A DNA stretch of 64,000 nucleotides from Aporrectodea caliginosa (Eukaryota > Annelida > Clitellata > Crassiclitellata > Lumbricidae). Made by a program: the position numbers and the translations under genes. Shown piece by piece: positions 1 to 12,731 of the stretch. Below the pieces are notes generated by a model, which was given only the letters and a program-made list of their open reading frames with translations, ran no database searches and was not told the DNA's origin. Numbering within the stretch: the stretch's first letter is position 1; the number at the start of each line of letters is the position of its first letter. The stretch covers positions 628,001 to 692,000 of the forward strand of contig JACEVL010000130.1 of the NCBI GenBank assembly GCA_020284085.1. The letters are read 5' to 3'.

Positions 1-30
1 AAGTACTGAATAACATTGAGTATCGTTTAC

Positions 31-117
31 CTCCCAGGAGATCATGACTCCTCCTCCATCGTCCATTGGTCCTGATGTAACGTCCCACGCATCGATATGT
101 CCCCCGAAGATTACCAC
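31..117 (-). CDS. CPQ: CPQ copy 1 exon 9 (zinc-binding)
   Basis: 87 bp, phase 0 on both sides, acceptor TTTCAG and donor GTAAAC. Encodes 29 residues with GGHIDAWD and MDDGGGVMISWE. The His (human H290) and the first Asp of MDDGGG (human D302) are zinc ligands in the family. This is the last exon of copy 1 before the window edge. Confidence 0.93.
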
Positions 118-3100
118 CTGAAACGACGATTCAAAAACATAGATTGGTTGATTTTATTTTTTTCAAAACAGTTTGCAGGATTGTTTCTGCCAGGATTCTT
201 TATGCAATTATTTAAGGCACAGCTACTGTATAATGATGTAAAAGTCATAAAGCTGCTTTGAAATCTTTTGTAGAAGATAAGGAGAACTACATAGCGGGAC
301 GTAACGAATACGACCCTTGATTTTGACCTTCTTGAACCCTATCAGCACAACGCTGAGGATCGAACAGCAACTCTGATTCTCCTCAAATAGAACAAAACTA
401 AATGTGGTAAAAATTGCAATTGCGCAAATGTGAAATTGCAAAGAAATCTTCGATGGATGGATCAGTTGCCCATGCGACCAGACTACTCGTATGAATGCAA
501 AAGACACAAGCAGTCGGATTTTATTTCGATTACTGTAGCGTGAATTAATAAATGTGTTCCTGCAGATATTTTCGTCTACCTGATCTGGAAATTCTGAGCC
601 TCTTATTTCAGCGACGACGTTCCTTGAGATGGTGGCATCGTAGTTCTGGGCCTCCATATACATCGACACTGTGATGTTTTCCTCTGTAACAACACACCAA
701 TCGCAAGATAAAGTGCAAGTAATGAACCCTGCTACAATGATTGCTTTTGCGTTGTGAAAACGATCCTGTAAACCTGTCGCAGTCACAAAGCAATGCTAAA
801 CTCTGTGCTTTGTATTCGACGCCGACAAACATGATCAAGTTTAGTAGGCTACCTTAATATTAGTTAATGAAAATTAAACTACGCGGGAACTAGCTGAGAT
901 AATTTAGGAAATGTTATTGCGAAATTAAAACGAATTTAACAAGAAGAGCTACACTTATACTTTCTGATAAGATAATGAAACAAATTCTAACAAGGCACCT
1001 ACCCGAAATATAAACTTAAATCTCACGAGTCACCGCCTGACTGGTGCGATGGATGAACAACGTAATTGTATTGTATTGTATTTAAGCTTTTGTAAAGCGC
1101 CTCTAGTAGGGTGAACCGTTCAGAAGCGCTACCAGTGCGCTAAGCCCCGCGAAAAACAGGTTTCTCGGCTTCTTCTCTCTGCGCGCATCCAATTTAAAGT
1201 TCTCATTCTCGTGCTCAAATCTCAACCGGGTCTTGCTTCAAATTATCTTTGTCACCAAATTCTCTGTCCTCTGGTACTAACACGGGGAACGAAGCGGTCA
1301 AGTCGGTCAGAGGATCTGAGAGGACGCATGTGTGTAGTCGCGTGGGACACACGAGTGACACGACTGTCCAAAAACGATATGGCACTTCAAAAATGGTTCC
1401 CGCGGCGGTTCTTGGACAGATAGTTACCGCGGCGGTCCTTGGACAGGTGATTCACCCAGGCGCCAGGTAATGATAAACAAGCATCGACGCCTAGCCTAAG
1501 CAGTCCGTTTGATCTCTTCTGCGGAAAAGTCTACACGTCTGACTTCCTGATACGTTGATGCGGTGCGATATATAGCGATATAACCGGGGAACAAACACAA
1601 GCCGCCCATCCCAGTGAAAAGCCACCCAGGTAAATACTACCGCATTTATACTAGGCTTCGATGCTCATTAATATAACCGTGATAGATATTCGAACACACT
1701 TTGGAAAGTTTCCACATAAACAATTAATTTTTTTCCTTCTACCATTCGATCTGTGATCTTAACTGGAGGTATTTCGGCCTCTTCTCGTTGTCTTAAGACG
1801 CTTCTTTTTCGCAGAGCTCTTCGCACTGGGAGCGCTTCTGATAGGGTAGGCCTATTACTGTGAGAAGCGCTTTATAAATTTCTAAATACAATACAACACA
1901 ATTGCTTATCGGTACATTAATTATCGCTCTTGGAAAACTGTACTAAACAAAAACGTTACCTTACCTTTTATTCATAAGGATATTATCAATAAAATTGACG
2001 CCCTATTTTGGCTTCAGACTGTTATTGATTCATAATGATAAATTTACTTTGATCATAGTAGCGTTGAAGTAATTCTGCGTCTTCAACGGTGATACAGGCC
2101 ACAGGAATCGCCGTAACATTATCGTACGTCTAAAACAATTCGTTAACTACATCAACGTTTGCTAAATTCATGGCGGCCGAGCCTTTGTATACAAGTTGTA
2201 ATCCAGCAAGCACCTTAGCAAGCGCCAATCATCGTCGATATGACGGCGTCGTTAAATAAACGAGCACCTTAGCCACCAATCGCGACCTGTGGAGTTATTA
2301 CAGGGCTGTTGCATGAAATCATTACACTGTAGGAAGGAAAATAGTTCAGTTATTAATAACATAAGAAAACAGTGGTTTTAAGTAGTTCAGAAGATGTGTA
2401 GTCTGTGTGAAAACCATTGCAAATTAACATACAGTGCCTAATTACCTATATCCCCTAGCTTCGTCTTAAAAGCTGTGATAGTGTCCACTGAGACAGTACT
2501 ATCATCCAAACCATTCCACAAATATACAACTCTTGAGCTGAAGAATTTCTGCCATAATGTGCCTTTCGGTTTCTTCTGTCCCCGAGTCGACTTGTTAGGT
2601 GCTAATTCAAAGAACCTCTCCCACTGCATTGCCTCCTCTCCAGTAATAATCTTGAAGGCTTCAATTAGGTATACTCTATTCACCCTTCTCTCTAATGTTG
2701 TTAGTCCACACCTTGTCAACCCTTCTTCATAGCTCAAATACTTGTAACCTAAAAGCATTTTTGTAGCTCTTCTTTGCACTTTCACAAGTTTTTCCATGTC
2801 TTGTTTCAGGTATGGATTCAATACCTGGATGCAGTATTCCAACTGTTGTCTAACGAGTGACTTGCACAACCATAGTATTGCATCCTGTCTCTATTGTCCA
2901 TATCATACATACAGCTGAGTTAGCCTTTTATTGCTGCTTCAACACATTGCCTTGAAGGTTTGCACTTTTGTGCATAATCACTCCCAACTTCCTAAGTCCC
3001 TTTCTTCGTCACTCACTTTCAAAACCTTACCACCCATTTCATATGAAAACTCTTTGTTTCTCTTCCCCATGTGCATTACTGAGTATTTCTCCAAATTAAA

Positions 3101-6100
3101 ATGCATCTGCCAGCCCTGCGACCATCTGAACATTATGTCTAAGGTGTTCTCGCAGTAGGCCTACCTCCGCTTCTTCCTCATCACCCACTGCTCTACAGAG
3201 TTTGCATAATCTGCAAACTTAGCATTTTGCGATACGATCTCATCATCTACGTCAGGGATGGCCAACCCGCGACCCGCGGGCCACATGAACCCTTTGTAAA
3301 TAAATTTTGTGGTCTCATTTTATGCCGACTTAGCCCTACACTGGGCCTACTACTACAATATTGCATAATAACTATGTCTAAAGCACCAAATATTTAGTGT
3401 TGCAGACTTGCAGTTCTAATGACATAGTGTAGTCGTAGGCTACCTGTTTTTGAACATTTTCTAAACATGAAATAAACATTTATATTTCTTTCGAGCCTGT
3501 GAGGACAAACACTTGAGGCCCGCCGCATGCTTACCAACAACAATTATGGCCCGTAGGCCAAAAAAGGTTGGCCACCTCTGATCTACGTCATTAATGAAAA
3601 AACTATCAACAGCAGTGGCCCAAGCACTGATCCTTGCGGCACGCCACTTAACACTTTTGTTCAGCTAGAATAGTTGCTGCCTAAGCTCACCTTTTTCTTC
3701 TACCTGATAGCCAGCTCTGAATCAATGGTAATCGTAATAGTAAACTCGATATTTCTGGAGCGCCCACAAAAGCGAAATCGCGGGAACCAGCTTATTCACA
3801 GGCGCTTAATCAAAACAGAATCGATAGGCAGGGGTCAAAATCCAGAGAGTCAGACGGGTAAGGTGGATAATGTTTAGAGTTGAAATGGCGAGGGAGGTGA
3901 GGGGAGGAGAAAGAATCGGGATAGGATTTGTGAAAAAACAGTGTTTTCAGTACCTGCCTTCTAATCCCGCATGCTTGGGACTTTTTGGCCAGGGTTTTAT
4001 GAGGTACTTTATCGAATGCCTTGGCAAAATCTAGATAAATTACCCCCATAGGTTGCTTAGGTTCTCCCTCATCTATCCTCTCGTAGACTTCCTCAAAGAA
4101 TTCTAACAGATTTGTCAAACACGAGCGACCTCTAGGAAATCCATGTTGACTGCCCATAGTAATATTTTATCAATTCAAGTGCTCCACTGTATTCTCTCCT
4201 TAGCAATTCTCTCCATAATAACAAATAACAAACAACAGTCAGGGTTCGGGAGGTTTCACTCAACAGAGTCTGTTATAACACGCATTCTAGTCGACATGTA
4301 TGCGGCTTTTGATCAGAGGCATATAACCCTTATTGCCCTGTTTGACGTGAGTGCGGCCTTCGACACCGTCGACCATGGCATTCTTCTAGAGCGCCTTGAA
4401 ACGTCGTTCGGTGTTGTTGGCCGCCCTCTGTTGTGGTTGCGGGCTTTTCTCGTTGGGCGTAGCCAGTCTGTGGCTTTTGGTTCCACCCGGTCTGACTGGT
4501 CCGGGGTCTCATTTGGTCTTCCACAGGGTTCCATATTAGGGCCATTACTTTACATCCTTTACACCGCTGACTTAAACCAGGTTGTTTCTTCGGTGCGGGT
4601 TAGGGCGCATCAATATGCCGATGACACCCAGGTATATGTCCAGGGTTCAGCTTCAGATGCTATCTCTCTAGTGGAAAAAATGCTAATGACATCGGAGGTA
4701 ATTGACGCCTGGATGTCATCCAACCGTCTTCAGCTGAACCCTGGAAAAACGCAGTTCATCTGGGTTGGGACTCGCGGTGCGCTATCCAAAGTCGATTTGT
4801 CCAATCTACAGCATCTCTTTCCTGGCGTCTCTTTCTCTACCACTGTGCGGGATTTGGGTGTGACCCTGGACCAGGAATTGACCTTTTCAGAACACGTGAG
4901 GAATGTATTGTATTGTATTGTATTGTATTTGAACACTTGTTATAGCGCCCCTACCAGATTGCCTATTCAGAGGCGCTCCCGACTACTGCGCGGACGCTGA
5001 ATCGGAGTTTCACGCCGAAGCGCATGAGCAATTGCGAGTGAAGGACTTGCCCAGGGTCCCTACGCGGCGGCTTTGAGGTGGAATCCAGCTGCAAGGCACC
5101 GAACATACCCCTACACCACCGCGCCCCAGTTGTATTGTGTTGTGTTGTATTGTATTGTCGCACGTGCTTTTACCATCTAGGTCAGATTCGCTCGGTACGC
5201 CGCTCTATAGCAACTAAAGCCGCTACTACCCTGCTGCATGCATTCATATGCTCCAGAGTCGACTATGACAGTGCTATCTATGCGGACTTAACCTTATCGC
5301 GCAGTAGTCAGTTGCAATCTGTGCTAAATGCAGCGACTCGGCTGATAGGAGGCATACCAAAGTTCGGGCATAATATCTAGCTTTATACGGGAGGAACTGC
5401 ACGGGCTGCCCATACAAAAACGCATTGAGTTTAAGATCCTAATGCTCATGTTGTCTTGCAGGCCAAGTCTCAGTCTATCTTAGGGAGCTTTGTGTGCAGG
5501 TGTTATCCATACCAGGCCGGAGATTCCTTCGCTATGCCACGCAAGGCGACCTGGTTGTCCCAATGGCTCGAACTTCCACGGTGCTTCATAAGAGCTTTGC
5601 TGTGGTCGGTCCATCTTTCTGGAATAGGTTGCCTGGAATTGCTCCGTAATGAGCTTCTTGGTCTGTGCTTGCCCCTTTTCCGCAGGCGTTTGAAAACCAT
5701 TCTTTTCGATCGTGGTTTGGTATTGTCAGGTCGGGAGCGCCTCTGAGGAATATTTCTTGAAGTGGCGCTATATAAATTTACGATTACGAGTACGACAACC
5801 TTACACACAACACTGGTTAAACTGACAGGTCTATAGTAACATGGTTTGCTTTTCTTTTCTTTTCAAACAATGGAACTATGAGGATGTCTCTCCATTCTCG
5901 TGGTACATCTCCGGTCTGCATTGATATATTGAAGATCTGGGCTAATACGTATCCAATTTGAATTTGGTAAAATCCAAGTTATACATGTTAACATCCACGT
6001 CAATTAAAACTAAAGCACTAGAAATATTATAAGGCTGAGGTTGTGAAGTGAAATTAAGTCTTGAGACACAATGCCGTGAATCCTCGATGACGGACAGTCT

Positions 6101-9100
6101 TTTACGGTGGATTGGGCGGAGTGGCAGAGACGGCCTTCCCAGGCGAGGATCCTACGGGAATGGGTTCATCCACGGCTTGGTATAATCCGAGACCACAGCT
6201 CAGTCACTCTTCAGTACCCGCGTCTCTCAGACTGCTTGGGGCGTCGTTTTCTGTACTGAACTCTGGCCAGCTTAACTCGCAGACCAACCGAATTGAAGTC
6301 GAGTTAAACTTCAAAATCCACTTTCCGCTCAAACGCTTCTGTTTCGGAACTCATGATTAGATTACTCCTAAATGTCATCCAAAATGCATTCCGAAGAAGA
6401 AGTTCACACAATGAACTGCAAACTCAGCTCGGTCGCCGCTTATACCAACGTGGTCTTGGTTTCCAGTGTTCAAAGACTTTTTACGGCAGCAAAGGCCGTT
6501 CACGCCGCTCATGCACAGCCATGGTGATCATTTACATACATTAAAAATAATAGATATATAAGTATAATGGCTTTACATGGAAATAGAGCTGAATGTCTGC
6601 CACCAATTAAATCTATTGCAGCATTTTTATGTTTAGATCAGTTAATAAAATTAACTTATATATATATATATTATTGTATTGTATATTGTATATTGTATTG
6701 TATTTGAACACTTGTTATAGCGCCCCTACCAGATTCCTATTCAGAGGCGCTCCCGACTACTGCGCGAACGCTGAATCGGAGTTTCACGCCGAAGCGCATG
6801 AGCAATTGCGAGTGAAGGACTTGCCCAGGGTCCCTACGCGGCGACTTTGAGGTGGATTCGAACCCGCAACCCTCCAGCTGCAAGGCACCGAACATACCCC
6901 TACACCACCGCGCCCCAGTATATTGTGTTGTGTTGTGTGTTGTATTGTACTCCACGTTTATAATGCGACCGAGCCACCCGCAGTAAAGATCCGAGAAATT
7001 AATCTCTGATAAACCGACCCGACCGGGAAGCGAACCCGGGGCGCCGGAGTGACGAGCGGGAACCAACCCACTCGGCCACTCAGGATCCTTAATATTATAT
7101 ATTATATATACATCAATACCCATACACTAGAATAATACACTAGCTGAATATCATGCTTCGACGTCTAAACTCAACAGAAATAAATGTTCTTCACTGCATC
7201 ACAGACATAAAATTAATCTACATCATACATGATACTGCACAACTTTATGCTGCACAACATTTATGTATGGTACCGGCCTACTCGACAACAAAACTTTGAA
7301 AGTCCACAAAGAACCGAATTATGTAGATCACTATGTGAGAATATGAACATTTATTGGATAACTTTATACACCGATTTTCAGAGTCAGCAGATGCCGCTGC
7401 GCTGATGAATCTGCTGGAAGTGACTTGCCTGGGATCCTGTGTGAGGACTGTAAATGGAGAAGTCGGCAACACTCCTGACCAGGGCTCCGATAGCTTGTAG
7501 TTTCGAGGCTGCTGTTGCGCCATTTTTTCGGTATGCACTGGAAATACTGTAACCCTCCCATGGTTGATTGTAGACGACGATCTTACCAGGGACCTAAGTA
7601 AAGTTACACATTTTGTAAATGTAATTTAAATGTAGATGTAATGTAATGCAATAATACAACGACAGAAATATGATCACCATCATTATTACCATCGTCATCA
7701 ACCGAGTAAGAGTCGTAGTCATCGCCAGTCGTCATCGTTACAATTACCAGAGTCATAGTTGTTCCTGTGATTAGCATAATTATTTTCTCCATAAAGAAAA
7801 ATTACGCATGTGTAACTAGAACAACGCATGCAAAATGCGATATTTAAGGAGAACAAGCTTATAGACAACTGCTCATCCGTGCATGCAATGAAGGCATCTG
7901 TTCAATCAGCCGCTAATAAATTCTTCTGTTCTTCATTGTCTCCAATACAAACGTCATTCACTCGTTCATTCAAAAATTCATCATGCTCGTATTTGTGCGT
8001 CTATTCAATTATTCAACCATTCGAAGTCAAATCAAAATCAAAAACTTGTTATTCAGAGATATCAATCATCTATGATATATATGATATATATCATATATAT
8101 CATATCATATATACCATCATTCATATGCATATAAAATATATATGATATATATGATATATGATAAACACCACAAGTACCTAAGCAAAGTCAGCGAAGAACA
8201 ATTTGAAAATGAATAAGGATCCCTAAAAAGGGTTACCTAGAAAGGGACGGGTCCCGCTAAACCTGGGTAACCGCAGTACAAGCGTTTATTTCACATACCC
8301 ATATATATATCCTTTAATTCATCCTTCCATTCATCCAGTTACCTCGTCCTTCTTTAGTTCCAGATCATCGAATGACTTGACCACGACGACCTGTCCAGTT
8401 AGAGTTCCGCTCGTACCGATTGAAGTACCGAGAGCCATGATTGACATAAAGCGTGGCAAAGGAGTCAGAATCTGAGCGTACTCCTTTCCTCGAGTCCATT
8501 TTGGAACCTGCAACGAATTCCCACAGAACTCTGACACTTCTGATCACATCACTGCACCTGCAATTTGGGTACCAATAACTGATGATACTGAAGTCCGCCA
8601 ATAAAGTCAGACTATAGGCCTCAGTGGATACTGGTCTTAATTATCGGAATTAAATCTGAAACTCCGAAATATTCTAGAAACCTTGGTTTCAGACTGGAAC
8701 TCTTTCATTCTGAATCTCTCCACCTTTGCTTTTCTCAAAACCTTTTTCTTCTCTTTGGCCTTGCGCACTGGGAGCGCCTCTGAATGGTTCACCCAATCAC
8801 CCTATGAGAGGCGCTTTATAAATGTTTGAATACAATACAATACAAAAAAGCCATTGATTGAATTGCTACATTCATAAGCAGTGCTTAATCCGAGACTACA
8901 AGCTTAGTCACACTTAGACTCCTTGGGGCGTAGTTTCTGTACTTAACTCTGGCCACCTTAACTCGCAGACCGACCCAATTGAAGTCGAGTTAAACTCAAA
9001 AATCCACTTTCCGCGTGCTTTTTACTAGAAAAAAGGTTGCGGAACTGAACAAATTCGGAACAATAATTATTTGTATGGAAGAGTTCCGTGGACCATATAG

Positions 9101-11969
9101 GGGCAATTTTTATTTTATATGTATCAATATCAATAAAGACTGAAAACACTTAAATTAAATTTAGGTAACTAAACAATTTTTATCAAAAATATTTAAATAA
9201 CTAGGCTATATTATTTTTAAATAGCTAAAAAAAAACATCCCGGAGCTCTGTTCCGGAACGTACCGTCTGAAAAAGCAGTGTTTATAAGGCGAGGTAGATG
9301 ATGATGACGACCGGCGATAAAGAACTAATTAGCTAAGATTCAATTCAATTCAATTCTTTTTTTATTTTGAAACAGCAGCAATAGAATTCACAGTGTAATG
9401 CAATAACATGAATGACTTGTATGGTTTCAAAAAAGGAGGCCCTGAAGGGATTATTAGATCCCGCTAAATAGGGACACCTAAATACGAACTCATGTTGCAT
9501 AAAGAGTGATGGCAGCAAATCATATTCTTAAATAACTGGATGAGTAGAATCCACAAAAGTACTAAGTTTCATGTAATATTATACTAAATAAACCTTAACT
9601 AACTTAACTACTTCAACAATCGCATGAAGTGTGGTAGGGCTCTGAATGTAGAAAGATTGCGGGTTCTCACCAGCTGAGTGGATACCGTATCATACCACGT
9701 TTGTGCTCACCAGCCTCCGTCACCAGGCAATAGAATTTGGTACCTGAGTAAGCTTAAGTAAACAACACCATATCTAGGACTTTGGGGTTGGTCCACTGCC
9801 GGTGTCCAGAAATATTCTATCCGTCCTAGGACTATCCGGGGGATGAATGAATCTAGCTCCCCGGATGGACATCGTGTAAAATCATCCCCCGGGGGATAAA
9901 ATGCACAGGCATAAGGTATTATTTTTTAATGGGTATAATTTATAAATATATGCTTTAATCAAAATCCAAAGCCAGAAATATTTAAAGCAAGTGACTCTAT
10001 GTGAGCTCTCTAGTTCAGGAGTCCATTTTTTTAAAATGTTCACCTTGAACCACTTTTCCACTAAAGTGAGGGACTGAGGGCACTTCAGGAAGATGGAAAA
10101 GACTAAGAATATTATCATGCCTTTACATTCGACTTGCAAAAGGTGATTCCCTCCCCTCCGTGTCTTCGTGTATTTTGGCATATTGTGAACAGTTAGCAGA
10201 AATTGGTGTGCAGAATGCTCCTGCCTAGGCCTATAGCAATTCCTGTGGTGGGCAGAATGGAAATTACAAGGTAGCACTTATGTGGGCATTATATGTGCCA
10301 GAAATGCAACTTTCAGGAAATCAACCCTAAACCCTAAGTTCCTCGTGTCAGGGCATAGCTACTTACCGAATGATGGTGATTTGGGCATCATTGAGAAGTC
10401 CCTACGAAAGGCAAGTTATATCAACACTACTATGATGAATGGTGGGCACAGATTCAAACTTTTTGCAAAAGAGCTACAAGAGTTCTGGAAGTTGGCTCGT
10501 TGCCTCAAAATGGCTTCAATAGATACGAAACGACCGATATCATCTGCGAGCTACCAAGTTGCCTAATTCGCATCTTAGTCCCTTATCAGTACATTGTCGT
10601 TTGTGACTGCTGATATTTCTCTTCCACCTTTTAAAACGTGGAAGGCCGAGAAAGACCTGGCGAAACACGGCCACACAGGATCTGGACGGCGGCGGAATGA
10701 CATAGGAGGAGGCCGAGGGGATTGCGGAGGACAGAGTGGGATGGAAGAACTGTGTCGCCCGATGCGCTGCAAGCGCGTCGAAGGACTAAGGTCTAGGGTA
10801 AGGTCCTTTTCTACACTTCCATCGCATCAAGACCTTCGCGCAACTAATTATGCGAATGGACTAACTTCAAGGCATTGTTTAGCCTAATTGGCGTGAGATT
10901 ACAAGAGCACACAGAACTCAAGAGCCTTGGAAGTCGGCTCGTAACCTGAAATCGCTTCAATGGTTTTGCTAATGTGCAGATACGAAACGACCGATATCAA
11001 GCGCGAGCTACCAAGTTACCCAATTAGCACCTTAATCCCTTTTCATGAAACTGTGTCTTAATTGCATTGAAGATTACGCACATTACGCAAGTCTGCGAAT
11101 CGGCTAACTTTTAGACAATGTCAGTCACAACTTGCATAAGAGTAGCCTAGATAGAGTACAAAGTAGACTCAGTAGAGAGAGAGAGAGAGAGAGAGTTGTC
11201 TTCACTGGATTCTGTGTCCACGTATGTCAACGGTAATCCCGTAGTTTTGGTTGGTAAATGATTTTAATGTCTTCAATGCCGTACTTGACGTTGGTAAGTA
11301 GGCTAAGCAGTCTACGATACAATACAATACAATACAATTAGACATTCATAGCGCGCTTTAACAAGACAAGTCTTGCACGAAAGCGCGTTTGCGCTGTGTT
11401 CTTAGTCATAGTGTAATGAGAATAGATGAGTTTTTAGTTTTGATTTAAATTGCGTAACAGATGAACATTGACGGATTGTAGCTGGGAGACTGTTCCATTC
11501 TCTGGGTCCAGAGACAGCAAAAGCACGATCTCCAAACTTCCTCTTGGTGCGAAGAACGATAAAGTTAAATGTCTATTAAAACTACCATCAATCGAGCTTC
11601 CACTTAATCTGAAATTTGTTTTCATCAATCCTACTTCCATTTAATGAAAAAACTTACCCAAATTCTATTTAAGCAAAAAAATATTTGTCATCAATGGAAC
11701 TTTTATTTAAGGAAAGAACTATTGTCAGGGATCCAGCTTCTACTTACGGAAACAATTATTTTAATAAATCCAGCTACTATTGAACAGCGGCGTTTCTGTT
11801 TCAGTAGCTGGCCCCATGACTTGGAATGGGCTCCCTCCTGCACTCCGTCTAATGCCCAGGGCCACACTACTAAATTTATTGCTAACCTAAAGACTGCCGT
11901 ATTTAGCTGTGGTTGGAGTGGGAGCGCTTCTGAGTAGATTACTTTGAAGGGGCGCTATATAAAAGCTCC

Positions 11970-12023
<54 letters not shown>

Positions 12024-12596
12024 TATACATTATACACCGCTCCCTTTCGAAGGCAGGGATTCCGTCAATAAAGGAACCGCCAGGTCTACTACGCACGGAC
12101 GGCAGAAGACCAGACGGCCTGACAATGATTCCATGGCGCGCGGGTCGTCATCTGGTGTGGGACGCGTCCGTGGTAGATACCCTTGAACCATCATACATCC
12201 AGGCCACGGCAGCGACGGCGGGCGCGGCAGCCGAGATCGCCACGGACAGGAAAATGACCAAGTACAATGCACTCTTAAACACGCACTTTTCGTGCCTCTA
12301 GCTCTCGAGACCTTAGGTCCAATTAACACCACTGGCCAAAACTTTATATCAGATCTAGGTCGTAGTCTGACGCTGTCCACAGGAGACACCAGAGAGACCT
12401 GCTTCTTGCTGCAGCGTCTCTCTATAACTGTCCAGCGGTTCCAACTCGGTGGCTTTCCGCGGCACTTTAGCGGAGCCAGACCTTAGGGAGATGTGACACT
12501 AACGGCACTTATGACGCTCATTTTAGACAGCTACTGCATCCTTGTCTATTGTACCTTTCAGTATTGATGTTGATTGATGGAGAGAATAAATATTGT

Positions 12597-12695
<99 letters not shown>

Positions 12696-12696
12696 C

Positions 12697-12731
<35 letters not shown>

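Larger units (their letters stand above)
684..2047 (-). other. CPQ copy 1 intron 7 with LINE fragments
   Basis: Both ends match intron 7 of copy 2 (684-840 with 27786-27950; 1919-2047 with 28365-28498), but this intron is longer because of repeat insertions. It holds a minus-strand LINE tail at 1070-1150, a plus-strand LINE coding fragment at about 1165-1270 and a plus-strand LINE 3' tail at about 1795-1905. Confidence 0.75.
2430..5960 (-). mobile_element. CR1/jockey-like LINE, outer element of a nest
   Basis: A minus-strand reverse-transcriptase relic split by later insertions. Its 5' part at about 5810-5955 encodes ISMQTGDVPREWRD and YRPVSLTS; it continues at about 4215 with IMERIAKERI, then GSQHGFPRGRSCLTNLLEFF and DFAKAFDKVPHK (4157-3960). 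GVPQGSVLGPLL lies near 3600-3660, the degraded active-site region near 3220, and the C-terminal part LLGYKYLSYEEGL to FKTKLGDIGN at 2869-2438. Frames are broken in several places. A plus-strand LINE (4218-5800) and a hAT MITE (3253-3580) sit inside it. It occupies intron 6 of CPQ copy 1. Confidence 0.8.

Noticed and set aside
6840..7090. Possible tRNA genes (GGTTCGAATCC and GGTTCGCTTCC motifs; also 36.8 and 59.2 kb)
   Set aside because: The heads lack paired acceptor stems and are fused to SINE bodies and tails, and copies recur elsewhere in the window.
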